Shown here: positions 16,291-25,030 of the stretch, in pieces
Numbering within the stretch: the first letter of the stretch is position 1
How the letters are laid out: the number at the start of each line of letters is the position of its first letter
NCBI RefSeq assembly: GCF_001029105.3
Contig: NZ_CP011807.3
Coordinates: forward strand, 2,666,001 to 2,730,000
DNA length: 64,000 bases
Direction of reading: 5' to 3'
From: Pandoraea faecigallinarum
GTDB taxonomy: Bacteria > Pseudomonadota > Gammaproteobacteria > Burkholderiales > Burkholderiaceae
The notes under the pieces: model-generated
Told to the model about the DNA's origin: nothing
The model's database searches: none
What the model saw: only the letters and a program-made list of their open reading frames with translations
Position numbers and translations under genes: made by a program

Positions 16291-17076
16291 ATGGACACCA
16301 CCGTCGTCGAGAGCTGGAAGGATTTCATGGAGTTGTCCTCTCGCTTCGAAGGCTGGGCGTTTCGCGGACAACAGGACGCGCGGTGGCATCTGCAAAGTTC
16401 CTTGTCGCGATATTTGCATGCCTATGTGTCCGACAAGGACCAATGGCGCAGCCGCGAAGCCCGCGCGATCCGTATCTTCCGTCGCAAGGCGCACAACCAT
16501 GTGCCCTGGCCCAAATTGCTGCACGACGACCTTCGCTGCCTGGGCCTGATGCAGCACCACGGCGCGCCGACGCGGTTGCTCGACTTCACCAAGTCGCCGT
16601 TCGTCGCCGCGTTCTTCGCACTGGAGCGCGCCACGTCCGACTCCGCCATCTTCGCGCTCAACACCCCGGCCCTGTATGACGACCGCGCGCGTCCGCGCCA
16701 CGCGCCCTGGCTCACGCGCGACACCATCGATCCGCGCGTCAAGGGCAATATGGAGAAGTACTTTCTCGGCAACGACAACGAGGTGGTGTGGTTCGGCGAG
16801 CCGGAAGAAATGGATGGCCGTCTGATCGCACAGTCCGGCACGTTCGTCGTACCCGGCGTGATCGACCGGCCGTTGCATCGTATTCTCGACGGATACGAGA
16901 GCGACGAGCCGCTGCTGCGCAAGATCGTGCTGCCGGTCGCACTGCGCGCCGACGCCATGAAGTGGCTCTACCGGATGAACGTCACGAACGCTTCGCTGTT
17001 TCCGGATCTCGACGGGCTGGCACGCTCGATTGCCGTCGAAATCGAGATGGTCTGGCCGACGCAAACGCTGGGCTGA
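16291..17076 (+). CDS. FRG-domain protein, unknown function
   Basis: A 261-residue protein with an N-terminal FRG domain, named for the F-R-G seen here in GWAFRGQQDARW (about residues 20-32). The second conserved block is GLMQHHGAPTRLLDFTKSP (about 85-103). There is no signal peptide or membrane segment, so it is cytoplasmic. An AAAGGA-like sequence lies upstream of the ATG. FRG proteins are widespread, of unknown biochemistry, and often encoded alone or near mobile or defence loci. Here the flanks are ordinary chromosomal genes: a DUF2938 gene upstream and a convergent diguanylate cyclase whose stop lies 12 bp away. No partner gene is visible. Confidence 0.85.
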   Translation: MDTTVVESWKDFMELSSRFEGWAFRGQQDARWHLQSSLSRYLHAYVSDKDQWRSREARAIRIFRRKAHNHVPWPKLLHDDLRCLGLMQHHGAPTRLLDFTKSPFVAAFFALERATSDSAIFALNTPALYDDRARPRHAPWLTRDTIDPRVKGNMEKYFLGNDNEVVWFGEPEEMDGRLIAQSGTFVVPGVIDRPLHRILDGYESDEPLLRKIVLPVALRADAMKWLYRMNVTNASLFPDLDGLARSIAVEIEMVWPTQTLG

Positions 17077-17088
17077 CCCCCGCGCGAA

Positions 17089-18489
17089 TCAAAGCAGACG
17101 TTCGAGAAAACTCGTGCCGCCGGACTTGCGCGCGGCCTTGTTGGCATACATTCGCTGATCGGCCACGCGAATGAGTTCGCTCATCGATTCGCCGTCGTCG
17201 GGAAACACCGCCACGCCGACGCTCACGCGCACCGTCAAACGGGCATCGCCGACGGAAATCGCCTGCTCGATCTCGGCGCGCAGACGCGTCACCGCAAAGT
17301 CGATCCGCTCGACGATCTCCGCATCCTGAACGATGGCGACGAATTCGTCGCCCGAGTGGCGCGCCACGAAGCCGCAATCCGTCACCCCTGCCTTCATACG
17401 CCGTCCGATTTCCTTGAGCAGCAGGTCGCCGGCGGCATGCCCGAGACTATCGTTCACGTCCTTGAACCCGTCGATGTCCGCGAACAGCAATGCCAGCTTG
17501 CCGTTGGTGCGCTGTGCGCGACGCACGGCCTCGCCTGCATATTCGCTGAAGGTGCGACGATTCGGCAGCCCCGTCAATTCGTCGAAGCGCGCCGCGTTGT
17601 AGAGGTCGTCGATCAATTGCTTGCGCTCGATGGCCAATGCCGTCTGATCGCAAACGAACGCCAGCAGTCGTTGTGCCGCCTCGACCTGCAAGGCACGAAC
17701 CGGACCGTAGATCATGAGCGTGCCGACCGCGCGACGCGCCGTGTGCATCGGCAGCACCGCGAGCGCATGGCGCGCCGCCTCCACGTTGTCGTTCAGCGAG
17801 AACGGCTCGGTGCGCACTTGCGCGGGGATGCCTGCCGCCGCGTCGCCGGGCACGGTTTCCAGCAAACGCCACAGCGGCTCCTGTGCGTTCGTGGCCTGCG
17901 TCGAGAGACGCTCGGCCTGCGGCCAGTCCAGCAATGGCACCTCGGCGCTTTCGCGAAACTGATACGCCTTTTCCCATACACGCAATTGCGCGTCACACGT
18001 ACTCACGACGAAAGCGTCGATGGGAAACAATGTCCCCAGCGTGTCGTGAACGGCCTTGCACAGGGAGCGGACATCGGCGGCGTCGTGGGCCGCTTCGGAG
18101 ATCGAGTAGGTAGCGCGCTGAAGCGCTTCAGCGCGCTTTCTGGCGGAAACGTCGCGGGCGACACCGATACGCAGGCCATGCGCTTCGGACCAGCGAGCCG
18201 ACCACATGATATGGACGTAATGACCGTCTTTGTGAATGTACCGGTTCTCGAATCCGATCCGGGGACGTCCCGCCATGACGAGTTTCGATTCTTCGATGGT
18301 GCGTTCGCGGTCTTCCTTCGCCACGAAATCGATCATCGAGCGGCCCATCAATTCCTGCGACGAATAGCCGAGAATATGCTCGCAGGCCGGGCTCACATAT
18401 ACGAGAGTCCCGGTGCGATTCACGAGAAACACGGCGTCCAGCAACAACTCCATGCAGCTAGCCAGGACGTCTTTTGTTACGAATTCCAT
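17089..18489 (-). CDS. PAS-GAF-GGDEF diguanylate cyclase
   Basis: A 466-residue signalling protein. An N-terminal PAS domain (about 8-130: VNRTGTLVYVSPACEHILGYSSQEL, FENRYIHKDGHYVHIMWSA) is followed by a GAF domain (about 140-300: TLGTLFPIDAFVVSTCD...LLAFVCDQTALAIE). A GGDEF domain (about 305-465) follows, with active-site motif RHSGDEF. The first Gly is Ser (SGDEF), a variant known in active cyclases. The upstream RxxD inhibitory site is not present, so product feedback by c-di-GMP is probably weak. It lacks membrane segments and would sense a cytoplasmic signal. It could feed c-di-GMP to the PilZ-bearing cellulose synthase at the right end of the window, though no direct link is shown. Confidence 0.9.
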   Translation of the reverse strand: MEFVTKDVLASCMELLLDAVFLVNRTGTLVYVSPACEHILGYSSQELMGRSMIDFVAKEDRERTIEESKLVMAGRPRIGFENRYIHKDGHYVHIMWSARWSEAHGLRIGVARDVSARKRAEALQRATYSISEAAHDAADVRSLCKAVHDTLGTLFPIDAFVVSTCDAQLRVWEKAYQFRESAEVPLLDWPQAERLSTQATNAQEPLWRLLETVPGDAAAGIPAQVRTEPFSLNDNVEAARHALAVLPMHTARRAVGTLMIYGPVRALQVEAAQRLLAFVCDQTALAIERKQLIDDLYNAARFDELTGLPNRRTFSEYAGEAVRRAQRTNGKLALLFADIDGFKDVNDSLGHAAGDLLLKEIGRRMKAGVTDCGFVARHSGDEFVAIVQDAEIVERIDFAVTRLRAEIEQAISVGDARLTVRVSVGVAVFPDDGESMSELIRVADQRMYANKAARKSGGTSFLERLL

Positions 18490-18604
18490 TTATTTCAAAC
18501 GGCCACGAAGCGTTTGGCCCGCGCGGGAAATCTCAATATATGAATATTTCATCGCTGTGACAACGCAACCTTCGCGATTGCCTTCTCGCCCCGACGCGCG
18601 CCGT

Positions 18605-18853
18605 CTAAAAAATGAGCTGCCTGCCCCAGCGAGGCGTGGCCACCCGGGCGGCACACTCCGCGCCAACCTTACGGCATGCAACGCCGTATTCATGACGAAG
18701 CAGCTTGATTCTCGCCGCCACGAGGTGACGGAACTCCAACTCCCGTTCGCTAAACCCCACCCGGTCGATATATCTCGTGCCGTCGGGCAAGGCGCCTCGA
18801 ATTTCGTAATAAATTACCCCGTCGCGGGAATACTTCACCACTTTGGCTGCCAT
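18605..18853 (-). CDS. Small hypothetical protein
   Basis: An 82-residue frame starting MAAKVVKYSRDGVIYYEI, with balanced composition and a plausible beta-strand N-terminal half (YSRDGVIYYEIRGALPDGTRYIDRVGF) and a helical middle (SERELEFRHLVAARIKLLRHEYG). A weak GGGACA precedes the ATG. The start could lie further upstream in the same frame. I do not recognise a family. It stands alone between the diguanylate cyclase and the VOC gene in an otherwise gene-free stretch of about 640 bp. Confidence 0.4.
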   Translation of the reverse strand: MAAKVVKYSRDGVIYYEIRGALPDGTRYIDRVGFSERELEFRHLVAARIKLLRHEYGVACRKVGAECAARVATPRWGRQLIF

Positions 18854-19135
18854 CTTGTCCCGATTCTCGTTCGTTTTTGCCCGCCCCACGCGTCCCGTTA
18901 TTTTTTTGCTGCCCGGGTTTCGGCGATTGTCACTTGGGCCGTTCAAATTGGCAACCGCGAAAACGTGCACGTGGTACGCGCGCGACTCGCTTCATCATGC
19001 CGGCGCCGGGTACGCCGCTCATTCCCGCCGGGCGTGGCACAGCCCGGCCCGATACCGTGAAGATCGGCGACGAACAGGTGTAGTAACCTGACTTCGCCTG
19101 GCGCTCCGGCAGGCCACTCACGACAGGAGACTCTC

Positions 19136-19606
19136 ATGACGAAGCTCGTCACATGCGTTTGGTTCAACGGCGAAGCCCGCGCAGCCGCCGAGTTCTATGC
19201 GGCAACGTTCCCCGACAGTCATGTTCAGGCGCGGCACGTCTCGCCCATTCCCGGCATTGGCGCTGGTGACGAGCTGACGGTCGAATTCACGGTGCTTGGC
19301 CAATCGTTCGTCGGACTGAACGGCGGGCCGGAGTTTCAACCGAACGAAGCCGTCAGCTTCATGGTCGTGACGAAGGATCAGGAAGAAACCGACCGTTACT
19401 GGAACGCGATCCTCGGCAATGGCGGCAAGGCGTCCGCCTGCGGCTGGTGCAAGGACCGCTGGGGCTTTTCGTGGCAGATCACGCCCAAACGGCTGCTCGA
19501 CCTGATGGCGGACCCCGACGTCGCCAAGGCGCGCCGCGTCATGGAAGCCATGATGACGATGCACAAGATCGACATCGCAACGCTGGAGCGGGCCGCCGCC
19601 GGGTGA
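19136..19606 (+). CDS. VOC-family (PhnB/glyoxalase-like) protein
   Basis: A 156-residue protein of the PhnB-type VOC superfamily (often labelled 3-demethylubiquinone-9 methyltransferase-like). The diagnostic start LVTCVWFNGEARAAAEFYAATFPDS, the middle GLNGGPEFQPNEAVSFMVVTKDQEETDRYWNAIL and the end GWCKDRWGFSWQITPKRL are all present. CAGGAGA precedes the ATG. The biochemical role of this subfamily is not established. Its 3' end overlaps the end of the PLD-fusion gene on the other strand by 68 bp. The upstream promoter region contains a small hairpin (19027-19048). Confidence 0.88.
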   Translation: MTKLVTCVWFNGEARAAAEFYAATFPDSHVQARHVSPIPGIGAGDELTVEFTVLGQSFVGLNGGPEFQPNEAVSFMVVTKDQEETDRYWNAILGNGGKASACGWCKDRWGFSWQITPKRLLDLMADPDVAKARRVMEAMMTMHKIDIATLERAAAG

Positions 19607-22600
19607 TCTGGCGCCCTGCCGTCATCGCTTCGACCGTTTGCGTTGCGGCGACCGCCTCGCGCGGTGCCGCCGGCTCGCGCTGCACCGGAACGGTCGTGCG
19701 CAGCACAGACACCAGCGGCAGGTGGTCGGAGGCGCGTCGCGACAGCGGACTCGCGTGTGCGTGCACCTTGCCCAGATGCGCACGGGGCGACGTCCAGATC
19801 CGGTCCAGTGCGAGCAACGGCCAGCGCGACGGGAACGTCGCCACATGCGGCGCGCGTTCGAAGAAGCGATGCAGCCAGCGCAGCGGACGTCCCCACAGAC
19901 ACCATTCGTTGACATCCCCCATCAGGACGGTCGGTGCACCGGGCTGGTTGGCGAGGCACTCCAGCAAACGCTGAACCTGCTCGCGTCGCTCGCGCGGACG
20001 CAGACCGAGATGCGTTGCAATCACGCGCAATTGTATGTCGCGCCCATAGGTGTCCTGCCATGCGAGCGTCGCGTCGATGGCCGCACGCGGCTCGCGACCC
20101 GAGACGCTCAGGTCGATGTGACGCACCGCGACCGGCGCAAAGCGCGTCATGATGGCGTTGCCGTATTCGACGTCGTCGCGTTTGAGCGTCGGCCCGGGAA
20201 TGAAGTGCATGTCGCGCGCCGTCGCGAGTCGCGCGAGTGTGCCGACATCCGCGGCGCTCGCCTCGATTTCCTGCAATGCGACGATATCGGCGTCGATCTC
20301 GTCGAGCACGCGTGCAATGCGCTCCGGGGAATGCTCGCCGTCGGTGCCGACACACCCATGCACGTTGTAGCTGGCCACGGTGAGTTCGCGGCTCACGATC
20401 TCCGCTCGCCGCCCCAGGTCGTCGTGGGGGGCCGGCGTGGCGGGCGATGTGGGCATCGAGTCCGTGCCGTTCGGCGCGTCGCGCGAGGCGCCGTCGTCGC
20501 TCATGCCCCGGATACGTCGCCGCAACGCCACTACCCCCATGCCCGGCAGAACGAGCACCACCACGAGCAACGCTGCCGTCCATCCGCTCGGCCGCTGCGC
20601 GAGCGCCGCGACCCGGTCCACCAGCGCAGCGGCAATCACGATGCCCGGCAACATGCCAATCACGGTCCCCATCAGGCAGTCCCGCAAACGGATGCGCGAT
20701 GCACCGACGACCAGATTCACCAGCGTAAACGGCGCAATGGGCATGAGACGCAGCACCACCATCGCCAACAATCCGTGATTGCCGATCTGCCGGCTCAACG
20801 CATTCAGGCGTTGCCCCCCGAAGCGCTGCACGGCGTCGCGCCCGAGCGATCGTCCCACGCCATAGCCTGCCACGGCCCCCAGCGCCGTGCCCGCGAGCGC
20901 ATAGGCCGCGCCCGCAAAGGGGCCGAACACCACGACGGTGACGACGATCAGCACTGTCACCGGCACCATGACGAGCGTTCCCGCCACGTACACCGCCATG
21001 ATCAGTGCGGGTGCGAGCGGCATCTGGCGAATCCGTTCGACGGCACGCAATACACGCGGCAAGTCGGCCCACTCGCGCAGCGGCGTGTAACGCCACGCCA
21101 GCGCCATCCCCGCCAGGGCGAGCAGCAGCACGACGAGAGCGACGATGCGCCCGGCCAGTCGCGGGCGCGCTTCGGTCTCGATGAACGTCCCCATCACGTT
21201 CTCGAAATCGATCGGCTCCATCGGGTCGAGCACGACGGCGCCCGGCGACGCGGCGTCGTCCGCGTCGTTGAATTCCGGTGTGAAGGCCGAGAGCGTTCTC
21301 TCGCCATCCCGATGCAGCCTGTCGATGGCGGCGTGCAACCCCGGATGGCGCGACAGCGCCGACGCCACCGCCGCGTCGGTGACACCAAGATGTTCGGCCA
21401 GCAGCCGGTTTCGGGCGCGAGCGATACCGGCTGCAATGCGCGCATTGCCGTTCGAAGCGACGGCAAGGTTGCATTCGGTATCGAGCGCCATCGAACGGTT
21501 GTTGAGATTCGCGGAGCCGATGACGAGCAACGCATCGTCCACGACCATCACCTTGCTGTGCACGTTCACGCACGCTGGTGCGATCCCCGGCACTTCCGGG
21601 CAGTACAGGCGAAAACGTGCCTGCGAGTCGGACTCGCGCAGCCGGCGATAGAGGCGCGCGCGCAGCACGCCCATGCTCTGCTCCTGCAACCAGCCGGTCT
21701 CGGCGCGACGGGACACCACGGCGATGTCGGGGCAATTCGGGGACCTCATCCGTTCGATCAGCGCGTCGCCGATGCACTTGGCCGTGAAGTACTGATTCTC
21801 GAAATAGAGCCGATGGCGGGCGCTGGCGATGGCATCGAGGTAGAGTGCCTCGATTTCCTGAATGGCCGGGCGCCCCTCGAACGCCGGTGCGGTGCGCGAG
21901 ATGGCCACGTCGACGTCGGTCAGATCCGGTGCCACCGATACGGGCCATGGGTCCAGAGGCGCGTACGGCGCGTCGCGTTCGGTGCGAAGGCGCAGATCGA
22001 CGTGCACGCCCGTCGCACGGTGCCATCGGTCCTCGGCAAGTTCGGCCAATGCACGCGCGGCCTGCCCGTCAACGAGTGCCTGCACGTCGTGAAACGGAGG
22101 ATAGGCATGGCCCGAGGGATCGCGCCGCGCCGGTTCGCCGGGGGCGTGTGCGGACGTGTCCCAGCGATTGCGCGTGAGATCCAGGCCGCCCACGAACGCC
22201 AGCCGCTGATCGATGACGACGACCTTCTGGTGATGCGATGCACCGCCGGGATGCCGACCGTCTAGCCGGAAGCACAGCCGCCGGTGCGTTTGCCAGTCGA
22301 GCTTGACGGAGGGCAGCCACTCGCGCTCCAGCGCGTAGAGCATCGCGAAGTCCCAGCTCAGACAGTAGATCCGCAGCGTCTTGCGGCGTCTTACGAGGGC
22401 GTCGAGAAAGTCGCGCAAGCCGGGCGGAAAGCCGTCGTCCGGCCCGTTGGGCGTGAGTTGCATGCGGCTGTCGATGTCCCAGCCGAGGATGAATACGGTA
22501 TGGCGCGCCGCGAGCAACGCCTCGCGCAGTGCGCTGAAGTACGCGTCGCCGTCGACCAGCATGCGCATGCGCGCGGCGCGCGCGATGCGCCAACAGTTTC

Positions 22601-22685
22601 TTCCTTCCCTGAGCAGCGCCGGGGTGCCGTTGGCCGTACCGTCATGCGTCTTCCCGGGCGTATTGCCCGATCTCGGGTCGAGCAC
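19539..22685 (-). CDS. PLD-VTT-EEP three-domain fusion protein
   Basis: A 1048-residue protein with three modules. Residues 35-450 are a phospholipase-D-type transferase with two HKD motifs: HQKVVVID (152-159) and HSKVMVVD (376-383, before GSANLN). Residues 515-725 are a VTT/DedA-like membrane domain with several hydrophobic helices (ALIMAVYVAGTLVMVPVTVL, MLPGIVIAAALVD). After a linker, residues 767-1000 are an endonuclease/exonuclease/phosphatase domain (ELTVASYNVHGC, ADIVALQEIE, MGDVNEW, SDHLPL). The PLD part resembles cardiolipin synthases, the third a phosphohydrolase. A combined role in phospholipid synthesis, transport and headgroup processing is inference. The start is a GTG directly abutting the DUF4142 stop. 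Confidence 0.85.
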   Translation of the reverse strand: MLDPRSGNTPGKTHDGTANGTPALLREGRNCWRIARAARMRMLVDGDAYFSALREALLAARHTVFILGWDIDSRMQLTPNGPDDGFPPGLRDFLDALVRRRKTLRIYCLSWDFAMLYALEREWLPSVKLDWQTHRRLCFRLDGRHPGGASHHQKVVVIDQRLAFVGGLDLTRNRWDTSAHAPGEPARRDPSGHAYPPFHDVQALVDGQAARALAELAEDRWHRATGVHVDLRLRTERDAPYAPLDPWPVSVAPDLTDVDVAISRTAPAFEGRPAIQEIEALYLDAIASARHRLYFENQYFTAKCIGDALIERMRSPNCPDIAVVSRRAETGWLQEQSMGVLRARLYRRLRESDSQARFRLYCPEVPGIAPACVNVHSKVMVVDDALLVIGSANLNNRSMALDTECNLAVASNGNARIAAGIARARNRLLAEHLGVTDAAVASALSRHPGLHAAIDRLHRDGERTLSAFTPEFNDADDAASPGAVVLDPMEPIDFENVMGTFIETEARPRLAGRIVALVVLLLALAGMALAWRYTPLREWADLPRVLRAVERIRQMPLAPALIMAVYVAGTLVMVPVTVLIVVTVVVFGPFAGAAYALAGTALGAVAGYGVGRSLGRDAVQRFGGQRLNALSRQIGNHGLLAMVVLRLMPIAPFTLVNLVVGASRIRLRDCLMGTVIGMLPGIVIAAALVDRVAALAQRPSGWTAALLVVVLVLPGMGVVALRRRIRGMSDDGASRDAPNGTDSMPTSPATPAPHDDLGRRAEIVSRELTVASYNVHGCVGTDGEHSPERIARVLDEIDADIVALQEIEASAADVGTLARLATARDMHFIPGPTLKRDDVEYGNAIMTRFAPVAVRHIDLSVSGREPRAAIDATLAWQDTYGRDIQLRVIATHLGLRPRERREQVQRLLECLANQPGAPTVLMGDVNEWCLWGRPLRWLHRFFERAPHVATFPSRWPLLALDRIWTSPRAHLGKVHAHASPLSRRASDHLPLVSVLRTTVPVQREPAAPREAVAATQTVEAMTAGRQITRRRPAPALRCRSCASSSWLP

Positions 22686-23327
22686 TTACTTCCCCATCTC
22701 GACCTTGGCGGACACTTCGCGCGCCTCGCTCAGATGATGGCGCAACGTGGGCAGCGTCTTCTGCGCGAAGGCCTTGAGGTCGGGGTCCTGCCCTTTCTGC
22801 GCCTCGGTCTGGAAAAGCGTGACGGCCTGCTCATGCGCTTCCGGGCCCGCGAGATTCATATAGGCCACATCGAATTCGCGCCCCTTCTTGCCCTTCAAGG
22901 CCTCGATATCGGGGTTCACTCCTGTATCGTTCGGCACGCTTACGCCCTTTTTCGCCGCCAATTGACGCAACGCTTCGTTCGCCTTGCTGTGATCCGTCAC
23001 CATCTGTTGTGCAAAACGTTTGACGGCCGGATGGCTGGAGCGCTGCACCGCCAACTGGCTGGCTTGCACCTCCGACTTGCCCGCCTTTTGCGCCTTGTCG
23101 ACGAACTCGACATCGATGCCGGTCGCCGGTTGTGCCGCACGCGTCGCCTTGGCCCCTGTGTGCGTCACATCCTCGCCCGCGGAGATGGTGGCCTGATCGG
23201 TGCCCCCATCCTGCCCCGGCACGCCCTTGGGCAGTTCCTGTGCAATGGCGAATGGGCTGACGAGCAGCGCCGCGCTCAACAGGCAGCCGCTATAGCGGTT
23301 GCGCAACATAGTGATTCGTGAATGCAT
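22686..23327 (-). CDS. DUF4142 periplasmic protein
   Basis: A 213-residue exported protein. GGGAGG precedes the ATG. A signal peptide is visible (MLRNRYSGCLLSAALLVSPFAIAQ, with cleavage near AIAQE). The mature part carries the ferritin-like helical DUF4142 domain (about 75-210), with FVDKAQKAGKSEVQASQLA, VKRFAQQMVTDHSKANEALRQLA and LKAFAQKTLPTLRHHLSEA. The function of the family is unknown; members are common near stress-response genes. Its TAA stop touches the GTG start of the PLD-fusion gene, so the two are one transcription unit, perhaps with the sigma-54 activator gene 52 bp upstream. Confidence 0.88.
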   Translation of the reverse strand: MHSRITMLRNRYSGCLLSAALLVSPFAIAQELPKGVPGQDGGTDQATISAGEDVTHTGAKATRAAQPATGIDVEFVDKAQKAGKSEVQASQLAVQRSSHPAVKRFAQQMVTDHSKANEALRQLAAKKGVSVPNDTGVNPDIEALKGKKGREFDVAYMNLAGPEAHEQAVTLFQTEAQKGQDPDLKAFAQKTLPTLRHHLSEAREVSAKVEMGK

Positions 23328-23379
23328 ATTGCCCTCCCGGAACCTGCATGTTGTTGGATGGAAAGACTGTCGTTGCCGG

Positions 23380-24864
23380 TCAATCGAAGTCTTGCGCGAG
23401 GGGTTGTGCCGCCGCCCGCGCAGCCCCTTGTGCCGGCATCTGCGACAGTCGCGCGTACAACGTTTTCAGACTGATGCCGAGTTGGCGCGCAGCGCGCGCC
23501 TTCACGCCGCCACATTGCGCCAACGCACCGAGAATGACGTGACGGTCGAGTTCCGCGAGCGGCGCGTCGAGCGCCACAGCGGTGCGGTCGTCGCGCACGG
23601 GAAACTGCGCCAGTGTTTCGATGATGGGCGCCGGCAGGGTGTCGATGACCGTCGTGGGACTCAGGATGCGCGCTCGCTGCACGAAGTTGCGCAACTCACG
23701 AACGTTGCCTGGCCAATCATGACGTTGCAATGCGCCGAGCACCTGCGGTGCGAAGCGCATCGCGCGTCCGTCCAGCGCATTGGCGTCGTCGAGCATGGCT
23801 TGCGCGAGCAGCGCCACGTCGTCGCCGCGCGCACGCAATGGCGGCATCGTGACGGGGAAGACATTGAGGCGATGGTAAAGATCGGGGCGCAGCCTGCCAG
23901 CGCGCATTGCCGCATCGGGACAGACGTTGGTGGCAGCCACGATACGAACGTCGACCGCGATTTCCTCCGATCCGCCCAAACGCATCAACTTGCCGGTTTC
24001 GAGCACCCGCAGCAGGTTGACCTGCGACTGCAACGGCATTTCGGCAATCTCGTCGAGAAACAACGTGCCGCCGTGTGCGCGCTCGAAAAATCCGCGATGC
24101 CGCCGCTCGGCCCCGGTGAAGCTGCCCCGGTCATGGCCGAACACTTCGCTCTCCACAAGGTTCGGTGCGATGGCGCCGCAGTTGACCGCGAGATAAGGAC
24201 CATCGCGCCGCTCGCTGAGGTCATGGACCGCGCGCGCGGCAAGTTCCTTGCCGGTGCCGGATTCGCCCGTGAGCAGGACCGCCGCATCGGTGGGGGCAAC
24301 GTGTTCGAGCGCGTCGATGACGCGGCGCATCGCGCCGGAGTTACCTACCAAGCGCGAAAACGGGTGCGGGCCGTCCGGCGAGCGGGTAACGCCATCGCGG
24401 ACAGGCGCCACAAGGCTTCCGCTCGCTTCTCCCGCATTCGAAGCATTCGCGGCTTTCGCTAGGTTCGCGACTTTTGCGATCCACTCGCCCGCACGCTGGC
24501 GGTCGCCGGGCAGCACCAGATAGTCGCGCGCGCCGCGGCGCAGCGCCTGCACGGCGCTCTCCCAACCGGGCCGGGCCGTACACATCACCACGTCGAGATC
24601 GTTGCGGCTTGCCCAGCTATCCAGCACGTCGAAGCCGCTGCCATCGGGCATCTCCACGTCGGTCATGACGAGCGAAGGCGCCCCTCGCGAGAGGCGCGCG
24701 TCTGCCTCCGCCAGCGTGCCTGCCCAGGCGGGCGGCGCAAACTCCGGCGGAAAAAGCGCCTGACATAACGAAGACAGCGCATCGCGAGTCACCGCGTCCG
24801 CGCCGACCAGCAGAATCGGAGACCGGTCGGCGGTATGACGCGATACGTGTGAATCGGTTGACAT
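23380..24864 (-). CDS. Sigma-54 response regulator with an atypical receiver domain
   Basis: A 494-residue NtrC-type activator. The receiver (about 15-125) keeps the phospho-acceptor Asp69 (MTDVEMPDG) and a Thr in CTA. It lacks one of the usual paired N-terminal acidic residues (ILLVGADAV) and has Leu-Pro where Lys-Pro is usual (DYLVLPG). The AAA+ domain has Walker A GESGTGKE (200-207), the sigma-54 contact GSFTGA (247-252, a GAFTGA variant) and FLDEIAEM. A Fis-type helix-turn-helix ends it (GGVKARAARQLGISLKTLYARL). The receiver is probably not phosphorylated by a normal kinase, and no kinase gene is adjacent. It may control the DUF4142 and PLD-fusion genes downstream. Confidence 0.88.
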   Translation of the reverse strand: MSTDSHVSRHTADRSPILLVGADAVTRDALSSLCQALFPPEFAPPAWAGTLAEADARLSRGAPSLVMTDVEMPDGSGFDVLDSWASRNDLDVVMCTARPGWESAVQALRRGARDYLVLPGDRQRAGEWIAKVANLAKAANASNAGEASGSLVAPVRDGVTRSPDGPHPFSRLVGNSGAMRRVIDALEHVAPTDAAVLLTGESGTGKELAARAVHDLSERRDGPYLAVNCGAIAPNLVESEVFGHDRGSFTGAERRHRGFFERAHGGTLFLDEIAEMPLQSQVNLLRVLETGKLMRLGGSEEIAVDVRIVAATNVCPDAAMRAGRLRPDLYHRLNVFPVTMPPLRARGDDVALLAQAMLDDANALDGRAMRFAPQVLGALQRHDWPGNVRELRNFVQRARILSPTTVIDTLPAPIIETLAQFPVRDDRTAVALDAPLAELDRHVILGALAQCGGVKARAARQLGISLKTLYARLSQMPAQGAARAAAQPLAQDFD

Positions 24865-25030
24865 GTACCCTCCGGACGACGGCAGATGGCTGTTCGACTA
24901 CGTGATCTGCGATGCCGTTCGGCGCAACATCATCGAAACTTCCTATGCGTTGCCGCTAACGCTTACAGAATTTCAATGCCGAATTCATGCATGAGCGGGA
25001 TATTCGACGAACACTTCGCGTCACATCAAA

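Noticed and set aside
16130..19048. Similar GC hairpins near TACCGTGAA at 16130 and 19027, possible repeated intergenic element
   Set aside because: Only short stem sequences and nine shared bases; not enough similarity to claim a repeat family.
19638..22265. Long plus-strand open frame antisense to the PLD fusion
   Set aside because: High-GC codon bias creates long antisense frames; the protein is arginine/histidine-rich and matches no family, while the minus-strand frame has clear catalytic motifs.
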